DNA of 36,958 nucleotides from Deltaproteobacteria bacterium 13_1_40CM_4_68_19 (lineage in GTDB: Bacteria; Myxococcota; Myxococcia; Myxococcales; 40CM-4-68-19). The notes beneath the pieces were generated by a model. The model did not search any database. It was not told the DNA's origin and saw nothing but the letters and a program-made list of their open reading frames with translations. The position numbers and the translations under genes are program-made. The stretch spans positions 1 through 36,958 of the forward strand of contig MNFJ01000015.1 of assembly GCA_001918155.1 (NCBI GenBank). The letters run 5' to 3'. Shown here piece by piece: positions 8,500-17,618 of this stretch; the stretch's first letter is position 1, and every line of letters begins with the position of its first letter.

Positions 8500-9364
8500 T
8501 GATCGCCCTGCTCGCCGTCATCCTCCTCTCGCAGGCCCAGCCCGCGCAGCCGCCGGACGAGGAGTCGCGCGCGGCCATCGAGGCGATGAACCGGGCCCGC
8601 GTGACGTTCGAGTACGGCGATTACGCCCAGGCTTCCAAGCTCCTTGCCGCGCTGCTCGAGGCGGGCCGCTTCGAGTCGCTGCAGATGCGCGCCGAGGCCT
8701 ACCGGCTGCTCGGGCTTTCGCTGTTCTACCAGGGGCGCAAGGGCGAGGCGTACAGCGCCTTCCTCGAGTACCTTTACATCAATCCGGATGCCGAGCTCGA
8801 CCCGTTCTACGTCCCGCCGGCGGCGATCTCCTTTTTCGCCCAGGTGAAGAAGGAGGCCGAGCCGCGGCTCGCCCCGCTGCGGGCTCAGAAGCGGGCGGAG
8901 CAGGACGCGCAGAAGAAGGCGGCGGCCGAAGAGGCGGAACGGCGGCGGCAGCGCGAGCTGGAGGAAGAGCAAAGGCGCCTGCAGAAGATCTCGCCGTCGA
9001 TCGAGCGGCGCGTGGTCCAGCACGAGTTCTGGGTGACGATGATGCCGTTCGGGCTCGGGCAGCTCCAGAACGGCGACCGGAAGCTCGGCATCTTCCTCGC
9101 CACTTCCCAGCTCATCGCCGGCGCCGCCAGCGCAGGGAGCGCGCTGCTCATCGAGCAGCTCCGCGACAATGCCACCGGCCGCTTCGACGACCACGGCCCC
9201 GGGAGCACGCCGTACAAGACGGCGACGCGCCTCAACGTGGTGAAGTGGGTCGGCGCGGGGCTGTTCTACGCTCTCTGGGCGGGCGGCGCGATCCACGCCG
9301 CGATCAATTTCAAAGGCGAAGAGCAGCTCCCCGATCGTCTCCTCCAGCAAGGACAGGGGCGCTG

Positions 9365-9365
<1 letters not shown>
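8499..9365 (+). CDS. TPR/coiled-coil membrane protein coupled to kinase
   Basis: A 288-residue protein of unknown function. It starts with a short hydrophobic signal or anchor (MIALLAVILLSQAQ). A TPR-like region covers about residues 25-105. It is followed by a highly charged coiled coil rich in Glu, Arg and Lys (about 115-165). The C-terminal part has a Gly-rich turn (MMPFGLGQLQNGD) between two hydrophobic helices (about 200-225 and 245-267), similar in style to small membrane proteins of the DUF5683 kind. It overlaps the kinase upstream and the activator downstream by one base each (TGATG), which implies co-synthesis in fixed ratio. A role as adaptor or docking partner of the kinase is inference. 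Confidence 0.82.
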
Positions 9366-11191
<1,826 letters not shown>

Positions 11192-11196
11192 CAGGA

Positions 11197-11892
11197 ATGT
11201 CGCGCCGGGAGACGTTCGCGCACCTTTGCACGTCGTTCAGGCTGCTGTTTTTCCGTCGCTTTGTACGTGGCGCAGCCCTTGCGTCGATCCTGGGCGTGGT
11301 CGTGTGTCCACAGGTCTCCTGCATGGTGCCGCAGACGATCGACGCAATCGTCGAATCGCCGCACCCGGCGCCGCATATCGTCCTCGAGAGCATACAGCCC
11401 TACCTTCTCGCCCGCGTGCTCACCCTCTATCAGCAGGGCTCCACCGACCTCGCCGCGTCGCCCCAGTGTCATTGCCGGCTCGAGTTCGACAGCCTGAGCG
11501 TGCAGGAGCAGGACTCCACGGTCACGCTGGAGGCGCGCTGGTTCATCGACTACGACACCGCGAACATTCCCTCGACGCGGATTGCGTTCTCCGACCAGAT
11601 CGCGCCCAACTTCGACAACGTCACGCAGACGATCAGACCGCTGCGCACGTTCGCATTCGACGCCGCGGCCGCTGGAATCGTGAGCAGCGGCGTGCACGTG
11701 GTGGAAGTCGTCATCGGAGAGACGACCGGATTCGACCCCGCTTCCACCACGCTCCCCAATCGCGCGATGAAGCAGGGCTTCACGGCCAGCACATACAAGT
11801 TCGTGGTGGACGTCCATCTCGAACAGTTCTCCGGCCAATGTGACGGCCCCACCTTTTCTCCCAGCCCGCCTGCGCACCGGGTGTGCCAGTGA
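11197..11892 (+). CDS. putative lipoprotein of unknown function
   Basis: A 231-residue protein I do not recognise. The N-terminus has a charged stretch, a hydrophobic core (GAALASILGVVVC) and a lipobox-like end (QVSC near residue 42), so export and lipid anchoring are likely. The mature part is mixed alpha/beta without repeats and contains a CHC motif and a Phe/Asp-rich strand region (RWFIDYDTANIPSTRIAF). The ATG is 5 nt after the activator's stop; the AGGA just upstream is too close to be a good ribosome site. The following gene overlaps its stop. Genes placed directly after such an activator are often its targets or co-factors, but nothing here proves that. Confidence 0.75.
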   Translation: MSRRETFAHLCTSFRLLFFRRFVRGAALASILGVVVCPQVSCMVPQTIDAIVESPHPAPHIVLESIQPYLLARVLTLYQQGSTDLAASPQCHCRLEFDSLSVQEQDSTVTLEARWFIDYDTANIPSTRIAFSDQIAPNFDNVTQTIRPLRTFAFDAAAAGIVSSGVHVVEVVIGETTGFDPASTTLPNRAMKQGFTASTYKFVVDVHLEQFSGQCDGPTFSPSPPAHRVCQ

Positions 11893-13436
11893 GGCGCGCG
11901 ATCCCGCTGGTCGCCACCCTCGCCGCGTGCTCGCTGCGAGAACCGCGCGTGAGCTACACCGCATGCTCCGCCAGCAGCCAATGCTCGAGCGCGAACGTCT
12001 GCTTCCTCGGACAGTGCCGCGCCCCCGCCGCGAACCTGTCCGTGGTGCAGGTCGAAGTGCGTCCCCCGAGCGGTTCGCAATTCGCGCTGAAGGAGCTGCA
12101 GATCGATCTGCGCCACGGCGTGCTGAACGACTTCTCCCTGGCCGCTCCGCTGGCCGCCACGGGCAGCGTGACGCAGGACGGCGCCGCGGTGGACGGCGGC
12201 GCGACGGTCACGTTCACCGATTCCGCGCCCGTGATTCCGGACCGCGTCGATCAGGTGGTGTCGGTCACGGATACGTCGGGCACGTACCGGGCGCAGCTCC
12301 CGCAGCGGACATGGAACGTGCTGGTCCAGCCGGCCGCGCCAAACCCGCCGCTACGCGCCGGCCCGATCGACTCGTCTTCATCCTCTCCGATCCTCGATTT
12401 CGCGCTTCCCGGAGCGGCGACGCTGAAGGCGATCGGCGGTGGGCTGCTCGTACCGGACGGTGGGCCCGCTGCCGGCGCGAGCGTCATTGCCGTCGACGCG
12501 CAAGGCGCGGCGCTCTCAGCGCCACAGATCTCGGACGCCAACGGCGGCTATACCCTGCTGCTTCCGCCGGATGCGGGCGATCCGTTGTTGCAAGTCGGTC
12601 CGCCTCCTGATCCCGATGGGGGACTTCCGCTCGACCCGCTTCCCGTTTATCCACCGCTGATGTACGCGAACGTTCTCACGCTGCCGTTGCCTCCCGTGGC
12701 AGGGCTCGACGTCAACGTCATCGATTCGGCCGGCGCGCCGGTGCAGTCCGCGCGCGTCTATGTCCGCAGCGTGGAGACGTCGTGGACGCTCGCGCGCTCG
12801 GTGGTCGCGGACGGCGGCGTCTCGACGATTTCGCTGCGCGAGGGCGGATACCTGGTGCAAGCGGCACCGCCCTCCGACGCCAGCGCTCCCGCGTTGTCCG
12901 ATGCGAAATCCATCACCTTGCCGCAGGCGGCGCCGGTCGTGCTCTCCTGTCCTCCCAAGGTGAAGCGGTTCGGCAAGGTCGTCGGCCCCGACGGAATGCC
13001 GGTGGGCGCCAACTTCCAGATCCTCGCCACGCGCCTCGCCGACGCCCTCGTGCCCACGCGGACGGCGTTCACCACCCCGACCGACGGCTTTGGCGTCTTC
13101 CACCTCGTCGCGGACGCCGGGAACTGGCGGTTCGAGATCGTGCCGCCGGCCGGCACTGCCCTTCCCCGCGCCATCGTGGGCGTAGTTCTCGACGGAGCGG
13201 ACCTCGGGGAGTCGGAGATGGGGCCGCTGCGGATCTCGAATGCGCTGCACGTCGGCGGAACCGTCATTGGACGGCTGTCGCCCGGCGCGGCGGATACGCT
13301 GGTGGCGAACGCGATGGTGAGCTTCTTCTCCGTCGATCTGAACGGGCAGCACAGCGTCTTCCTCGGCGGCAGCCGGACGGACGCGCAGGGTCATTACGAC
13401 GCGTACCTGCCGGACGTCGCGCAGCCCGGCCCTTGA
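11889..13436 (+). CDS. lipoprotein with repeated carboxypeptidase-regulatory-like domains
   Basis: A 515-residue surface-type protein. The signal ends in a good lipobox (TLAAC), followed by a Cys-rich knot with four to five Cys (YTACSASSQCSSANVCFLGQC), a style common in myxobacterial lipoproteins. The remainder is beta-rich and contains several copies of a Gly-rich unit (DANGGYTLLLPPDAG, DGFGVFHLVADAGNW, DAQGHYDAYLPDV) resembling transthyretin/carboxypeptidase regulatory-like folds, which act as extracellular binding or spacer modules. The GTG at 11889 gives a GTGA overlap with the upstream stop; a GTG six bases earlier is an alternative. Coupling to the preceding lipoprotein suggests the two work together in the envelope. 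Confidence 0.8.
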   Translation: MRRAIPLVATLAACSLREPRVSYTACSASSQCSSANVCFLGQCRAPAANLSVVQVEVRPPSGSQFALKELQIDLRHGVLNDFSLAAPLAATGSVTQDGAAVDGGATVTFTDSAPVIPDRVDQVVSVTDTSGTYRAQLPQRTWNVLVQPAAPNPPLRAGPIDSSSSSPILDFALPGAATLKAIGGGLLVPDGGPAAGASVIAVDAQGAALSAPQISDANGGYTLLLPPDAGDPLLQVGPPPDPDGGLPLDPLPVYPPLMYANVLTLPLPPVAGLDVNVIDSAGAPVQSARVYVRSVETSWTLARSVVADGGVSTISLREGGYLVQAAPPSDASAPALSDAKSITLPQAAPVVLSCPPKVKRFGKVVGPDGMPVGANFQILATRLADALVPTRTAFTTPTDGFGVFHLVADAGNWRFEIVPPAGTALPRAIVGVVLDGADLGESEMGPLRISNALHVGGTVIGRLSPGAADTLVANAMVSFFSVDLNGQHSVFLGGSRTDAQGHYDAYLPDVAQPGP

Positions 13437-13467
13437 ACACCCGCCTCGCCCAAGCTAGACCCTGCGG

Positions 13468-13944
13468 GTGCCGCGCGACCCTGCGCTGAAGCCATTCCGG
13501 ATCGCCGTGTACTGCATCTATGGGGCCTTCTGCGCGGTGCTCTTTTTCCAGCTCGTGCGCAGCGTCGTCGCCGACCTGTACGGCCGCAAAGCGCAGACGG
13601 CCGCGGAACAGACTCCCACCGCCTGCCTGGACGACGTCGAACGGCTCTACGCGCAGATCTCGGCGCGCGCGGTGCAGCCCGCGCCCGGCGGCCTCGAGGG
13701 TGGAGCGCTTGCCCGGGAATGGGACGCGTGGTCGCGGCGGTGGGACGACGATCTGGATCGGGTGAGTCAGCGCTGCCGGCTCGTCTCCGACAACGAAGCG
13801 GCCTCGCGGGCGATCGCGGACGCGCTGGACGGCATCGAGGAGTTGCGGCGGCGGCTCTCCCAGTCAGGAGCGGATGCCGCCGAGGAGGCGCGCCGGGTCA
13901 AGGACGCGCTCGCGCAGGCGCGAAAGGAGCTGAAGGTGCATTAG
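13468..13944 (+). CDS. small single-pass membrane protein
   Basis: A 158-residue protein of unknown function. One membrane helix lies at about residues 11-31 (IAVYCIYGAFCAVLFFQLV). The rest is soluble and largely helical, with heptad-like Leu/Arg/Glu spacing in the last 60 residues suggesting a coiled coil. Two Cys occur in the soluble part. The GTG at 13468 is preceded by TAGACC 6 nt upstream and by no ribosome site, so it may be leaderless. It ends the plus-strand block that begins with the kinase and is followed by a strong hairpin. Confidence 0.7.
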   Translation: MPRDPALKPFRIAVYCIYGAFCAVLFFQLVRSVVADLYGRKAQTAAEQTPTACLDDVERLYAQISARAVQPAPGGLEGGALAREWDAWSRRWDDDLDRVSQRCRLVSDNEAASRAIADALDGIEELRRRLSQSGADAAEEARRVKDALAQARKELKVH

Positions 13945-13973
13945 CCGCTCCCGAGGCGCGGGTATGCGGCTAA
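13941..13973. terminator. bidirectional terminator between convergent genes
   Basis: TTAGCCGC (13941-13948) pairs perfectly with GCGGCTAA (13966-13973), and CCCG/CGGG inside extend the stem. The TAG stop of the plus-strand gene is part of the left arm. The sequence TGTTGTT follows on the + side. A second stem, AGCCGC/GCGGCT (13999-14017), carries the minus-strand gene's stop codon in its loop. Confidence 0.65.
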
Positions 13974-14006
13974 TGTTGTTGGACTGTACAGGTGTAGCAG
14001 CCGCGA

Positions 14007-14975
14007 CTACTGCGGCTTCGGAGCCGCCGCCGTGGCCGGCGGCGTACCGAGAGGCGCGGCCGCTGCCGCGAGCCGCTTGAGCCGGTTGCGGAGTTGGGGC
14101 GCGAACTCGCTGCCGGGATAGAGCGTAACGGCGCGCTCGTACACCTCGCGCGCGCGGTTGGCGTTGCCGACCTCTTCGTATGCCTGGCCGAGCAGCAGAC
14201 CCGCGTATTGGGCGGTCTTGGTGCCACCCGCGCTCTTGAGGAACGTCTCCAGCGGGTGGAGCGCGCCCTGGAATTCCTTGGTCTGGATGCGCGCGCTGCC
14301 CAGGTGGAACCAGATGATGTTGTCGCTCACCTTGGGCTCCAGCTCCACGTAGCGGCCGAGGTCCTGGGAAGTCGCGTTCCAATCCTGGCGCCGGTACGCG
14401 GACTCGCCGGCGCTGCGCGCCGCCTCGGCGAGCTGGCGCTTCATGCCGGCGGCCCGGTCGTCGATGGCTTTGCCCTCGAGCGCCGAGAGCTGACCGCGGT
14501 CGAGATGCATGGCCTGCGTCATGGCCTGGTTCAGGGCAGGTCCTTCTTTCTCGCTGCCGAGAAGCTCGTAGACGCGGAGGGCCTTTTCCGAAGAATCGCG
14601 ACGCGTCTGCTCGGCAGCCTTGATCTTCTCGGCATCCTTCTGCAGCGCCGCGGCCCGGGCCTCGTTCGCCTGCGCATCGCTGCGCGCGGTGCGCACCTCG
14701 GCGTTGGCGTACGCGATCGCTCCCACCCCCGCGATCACCGCGAAACCGATATAGGCGGTCACGCTGGTCATCCAGTGCCGCTTCTCCTGCTCCTCGTGCT
14801 TGCGGCCCATCTGCTTGAGCTCGGCATGCAGGTTCTTGAGCAGGTTGTCGGTCTTGATGACGAGGTTGCGTGCCTCGATCAGCTCCTTGCGCAGCGTGGA
14901 GATGTCGCCGTCGCGGCCTCCCTCTGCATGGGGCGGAAGGCTGCGCGGAGAGGAGGTCTCGTCGGTCATCGGCAT
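14007..14975 (-). CDS. membrane-anchored TPR/coiled-coil protein
   Basis: About 322 residues, unknown function. Order: polar N-terminus, coiled coil (about 20-60, KELIEARNLVIKTDNLLKN), one membrane helix (about 68-88, TAYIGFAVIAGVGAIAYA), a long Ala/Glu/Lys coiled coil, then TPR units (AYRRQDWNATSQDLGRYVEL; SARIQTKEFQGALHPLETFL; GQAYEEVGNANRAREVYERA) and an Ala/Pro-rich tail. Three in-frame ATGs are possible (14978, 14975, 14969). GGGAG at 14984-14980 suits 14975 (4-nt spacing) or 14969 (10 nt) better than the first. Convergent with the preceding gene. The architecture suggests a scaffold at the inner membrane. Confidence 0.8.
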   Translation of the reverse strand: MPMTDETSSPRSLPPHAEGGRDGDISTLRKELIEARNLVIKTDNLLKNLHAELKQMGRKHEEQEKRHWMTSVTAYIGFAVIAGVGAIAYANAEVRTARSDAQANEARAAALQKDAEKIKAAEQTRRDSSEKALRVYELLGSEKEGPALNQAMTQAMHLDRGQLSALEGKAIDDRAAGMKRQLAEAARSAGESAYRRQDWNATSQDLGRYVELEPKVSDNIIWFHLGSARIQTKEFQGALHPLETFLKSAGGTKTAQYAGLLLGQAYEEVGNANRAREVYERAVTLYPGSEFAPQLRNRLKRLAAAAAPLGTPPATAAAPKPQ

Positions 14976-15052
14976 CATGCTCCCTTGAACGCCTGGGGTG
15001 CGGCAGAGCATCCCATGGCGGGGACTTCCGTGCACGTGTTTGTTGGCGCTGC

Positions 15053-15664
15053 CTACGGCGCTTTCGGCTTGCCGGCCTCGTCCGGTTCGAGGAAATGGAA
15101 CATGAATCCGAGGGAGAAAAGATTACCGCCCACGTTCAGCCTCTGGGTGCTCTGCGGATCGACCTGCGCGCTGGCGAGCGTGTACCGCTCCTCGATCACC
15201 AGCGAGACCGGGCCGGCGAGCTGGTAGCGCAGTCCGAGCGCGACGTAACCAGCGGTGGAGTTGGCCTCGTTGCTGACGCCGTTGCGGGTGCCGGTGTTCA
15301 GCGAATAGCCGATGCCGCCGCCTCCGTAGAACGTAAAGGAGCGCCCGTGAACGAGCACGGTGTCGAGCGCGAGGAATACCGGGATGCTCTTGACCTCGAG
15401 ATCGCCGCCCGCGATCCGGTAGCGGTCCCAGAGGTATCCGACCTCGATCTTGAAATGCAGCTCCTCGTCGTACTGGTAGCCGAACGAAGCGAGCCCACCG
15501 GGCTGCAGCGTCCGGTGCGTGGCGAGTTGCTCCGTCAGGTAATCGCCGTTGCCGGGAAGCAGTGTGCGGACCCCTCCGAGGAGGGTGATCGTGCCTTCGC
15601 CTTTCTCCGGCACGGCGGCTGCGGCGGACGAGGCGGCGAGGAGCAGCGCGAGCGCAAGGCGCAT
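15053..15664 (-). CDS. outer-membrane beta-barrel protein
   Basis: A 203-residue protein with a clean signal peptide (MRLALALLLAASSAAAA). The body is a succession of amphipathic strands with alternating hydrophobic residues (LHFKIEVGYLWDRY, FTFYGGGGIGYSLN, GYVALGLRYQL, PVSLVIEERYTL, LFSLGFMFHFLEP) in the style of small 8-stranded barrels of the OmpW/OprF-N type. The last strand ends in F-x-F-H-F-L and is followed by a short tail, so it is not a perfect C-terminal Phe signal. The ATG at 15664 is chosen because the signal peptide starts there and TATCTT lies 7 nt upstream; an upstream ATG at 15700 is possible. Function beyond membrane embedding is unknown. Confidence 0.8.
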   Translation of the reverse strand: MRLALALLLAASSAAAAVPEKGEGTITLLGGVRTLLPGNGDYLTEQLATHRTLQPGGLASFGYQYDEELHFKIEVGYLWDRYRIAGGDLEVKSIPVFLALDTVLVHGRSFTFYGGGGIGYSLNTGTRNGVSNEANSTAGYVALGLRYQLAGPVSLVIEERYTLASAQVDPQSTQRLNVGGNLFSLGFMFHFLEPDEAGKPKAP

Positions 15665-15677
15665 CTGCGGTAAGATA
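15665..15677 (-). promoter_or_regulatory. leaderless-type -10 box of the beta-barrel gene
   Basis: On the minus strand TATCTT (15677-15672) is followed after 7 nt by the ATG at 15664, with no ribosome site between them. No -35 is evident. Confidence 0.4.
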
Positions 15678-15722
15678 CAGGAGTTGCGCCGCTCTTCCAT
15701 TTTCGTTTCGTGTCGGAGTGTG

Positions 15723-15959
15723 ATGGCCCGCGCGCCCGAGACCGGTTTCTACTTCGAGCCCGTCGCCGAGCGGCTCGCGCTGGTCCTGGAGGGCGCGCCG
15801 TTTCCGACGGGCGGCGAGTGGGCGCATGTAGGTGATCCGGTGGAGATGCCACCGGACCTGGCGCGCCTGGAAGTGGCGACGCGCTGGCCGGGAGTCGACC
15901 CGGAAGCGCTGGAGATCGAGTTCCAGCTGGATTCCGCGGCTACTTCGCGGGAGTCGTGA
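15723..15959 (+). CDS. small acidic protein of unknown function
   Basis: A 78-residue, Glu/Pro-rich acidic protein without signal peptide or membrane helix. GGAG (15715-15718) lies 4 nt before the ATG. It sits alone on the + strand, divergent from the beta-barrel gene and overlapping the 3' end of the TPR lipoprotein gene by 20 bp tail to tail. The composition (GFYFEPVAERLALVLEG, RWPGVDPEALEIEFQL) looks like a folded protein rather than a chance frame, but it has no recognisable family. The frame stays open upstream through the beta-barrel gene, so the start rests on the ribosome site. Confidence 0.55.
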   Translation: MARAPETGFYFEPVAERLALVLEGAPFPTGGEWAHVGDPVEMPPDLARLEVATRWPGVDPEALEIEFQLDSAATSRES

Positions 15960-16986
15960 GCTGCTCGAAGGCGGCGCTGCCGCGCAGCGATTTGAGGTCC
16001 TCGTCCTGCCGCGCATGCGCGGCCAGCTCTCCGTCGAGGCGGAGCGCGGTGCGGAGGTGGTCCATCGCGGCCTGTGCGTCGCCCAGCCGCGCCAATGCAC
16101 AGGCATAGTTGTATTGCGCTTCCGCCAGATCGGGCGCGCGCACCACCAGCTCCGCCAGCGTGTCCGCGGCCTCCCGCACCTGGTTCTCCGCCAGCTGCAT
16201 CACGCCGACCGCGCGCAGGGCAAGGTGCCGCTGCTCCGGCGTGAGATCGCGTTCCGAGCGCAGCGCCAGCTTTCCGTGAGGAAGGGCGCGCGCGTACGCC
16301 TCCTGGCCCAGCTCGAAGCCGGCCATCAAGGCGCCGAAATGCGCCTTCGCATTGTCCGGCTCGCGGTGGGTGAGCGCCTCGAATCGCTCCAGCGCGGAGG
16401 CGGGTTCGCGACGCTCGAGGAAACCCATCCCGGCGAGCAGATCCACGTCGCGCTGCCGCTCCGGCGGCAGGGGCAGCACCTGGAAGCTGCGCGCCGCGGT
16501 GTCGAATGTCTGGTCGGCGAAGGCGTCGCCCTTGGGGCCGGTGACGTAGAGGACCAGGCAATCCGCGTCGCGCGTGAAGAACGCCCACCGGTTCCGCACC
16601 GGCGCAGACGCGGCGCCGCTGGTGAAGCTCCAGGCCACCACCGGCGCATCGGACGAAGCCTGCTCGCGGGGAGCCTCCGCGCTCGCGCCGCCCGTGTCCG
16701 CAGGCGCGGCGTTCTTTCCCGACAGGCGCGCGCGGGCGTACTCGCGGCACTGCTGCGGCGTGCCCGGCCTGGGCAGCGGGAACGAGCTGATCTCCGTCTC
16801 GACGCCCGACGGAGACCGGGCCGTGCCCTCGCGCGTCACCTGCCACGTCTCCGATGCGGCCGGAAGCGCATACCGCACACCGTGCACCGCGTCCTGCACC
16901 TCCAGGCTGGCGGCGCGCGCTTCCTTCGCCGCCGGCGCGTGCGCGCAGGCGAGCAGCGCCAGCGCGAGCGCCGCGGCGTGCTTCAC
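15940..16986 (-). CDS. TPR lipoprotein
   Basis: A 348-residue exported protein. The N-terminal signal ends in LALALLACAH, a lipobox-like site. The first half (about 30-170) has no family I recognise and contains a beta-rich patch (VVAWSFTSGAASAPVRNRWAF cut short here). The second half has TPR units (about 180-340), for example MGFLERREPASALERFEAL and YNYACALARLGDAQAAMDHL. The GTG at 16986 overlaps the stop of the cysteine dioxygenase gene (GTGA), which fixes the start and couples the two genes. A longer frame upstream to 17040 is rejected for that reason. It may help assemble or anchor envelope complexes; that is inference from the repeats. Confidence 0.82.
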   Translation of the reverse strand: MKHAAALALALLACAHAPAAKEARAASLEVQDAVHGVRYALPAASETWQVTREGTARSPSGVETEISSFPLPRPGTPQQCREYARARLSGKNAAPADTGGASAEAPREQASSDAPVVAWSFTSGAASAPVRNRWAFFTRDADCLVLYVTGPKGDAFADQTFDTAARSFQVLPLPPERQRDVDLLAGMGFLERREPASALERFEALTHREPDNAKAHFGALMAGFELGQEAYARALPHGKLALRSERDLTPEQRHLALRAVGVMQLAENQVREAADTLAELVVRAPDLAEAQYNYACALARLGDAQAAMDHLRTALRLDGELAAHARQDEDLKSLRGSAAFEQLTTPAK

Positions 16987-17561
16987 TGCAGCTGCTCCGG
17001 CGGATCGTCCACGAGTTTCCCCCCGATGGAGTGGTAGCACAGCTTCATGACCCGTGCGGTCCGCGAGGGCGGATCGTAGGCGATGCAGGTGTCGTAGGGG
17101 CGAGAGTAGACGTGCAGGCTCACCGCGCGCTCTTCGAACGGGTTGGAGACGCGATGGATCGCGTTCTCGCCTTGCTGCAGGTCCAGCGCGCCTTCCGTGG
17201 CGCGCGCGAGGCCGCCATTCGGGACCAGCCGGATTCCGTCGCCGGGTCCGGGGCCGTCGAGGCTCTTGAAGTTCTCAAGGCGCAGCGCCCCGCGCTGGAT
17301 GGACAGCCAGCAGAGCTGGCCGGAGTGGTTGTGGATCGGGCTCTGGCTGTGCGGCTCCCAGCAGAGCGCGATGAGCTCGAAGATCGCGTCGCGATAGATC
17401 AGGTTCCTGGTGTAGCGGCGCGGCGCGAAGTGCAGGTAGGGCTGCAGGGTGCGCGGATCCAGCAGAAGACCGCGCAACCGCGCGCATACCTCTCCAGGCT
17501 GGAACCGGGCGGGCGGCACTCCGCGCAGCGTCTCGACGATACCCTCGACCGCGACCTGCAT
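16983..17561 (-). CDS. cysteine dioxygenase (type I)
   Basis: Non-haem iron cupin enzyme that oxidises L-cysteine to cysteine sulfinate with O2; related thiol dioxygenases use other thiols such as 3-mercaptopropionate. 192 residues, typical for the family. Iron ligands His77 and His79 (HNHSG) and His136 (AIHRVSNP) are present. Cys84 and Tyr152 (SLHVYSRPYD) sit where the eukaryotic-type Cys-Tyr cross-link forms. Many bacterial members lack that Cys, so its presence supports true cysteine specificity. AGGAGGG about 7 nt upstream makes the ATG secure, and TATGAT (17588-17583) is a likely -10. The stop overlaps the start of the TPR lipoprotein gene. Confidence 0.93.
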   Translation of the reverse strand: MQVAVEGIVETLRGVPPARFQPGEVCARLRGLLLDPRTLQPYLHFAPRRYTRNLIYRDAIFELIALCWEPHSQSPIHNHSGQLCWLSIQRGALRLENFKSLDGPGPGDGIRLVPNGGLARATEGALDLQQGENAIHRVSNPFEERAVSLHVYSRPYDTCIAYDPPSRTARVMKLCYHSIGGKLVDDPPEQLQ

Positions 17562-17582
17562 GCGTGGCCCTCCTTCGTCCCC

Positions 17583-17588
17583 ATCATA
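17583..17588 (-). promoter_or_regulatory. likely -10 box of the cysteine dioxygenase gene
   Basis: TATGAT on the minus strand lies about 21 nt before the ATG at 17561, leaving a short leader that holds the AGGAGGG ribosome site. No TTGACA-like -35 is visible. Confidence 0.4.
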
Positions 17589-17618
17589 ATGCGCTCGGCG
17601 GCGCGCGGACGTCGTATT

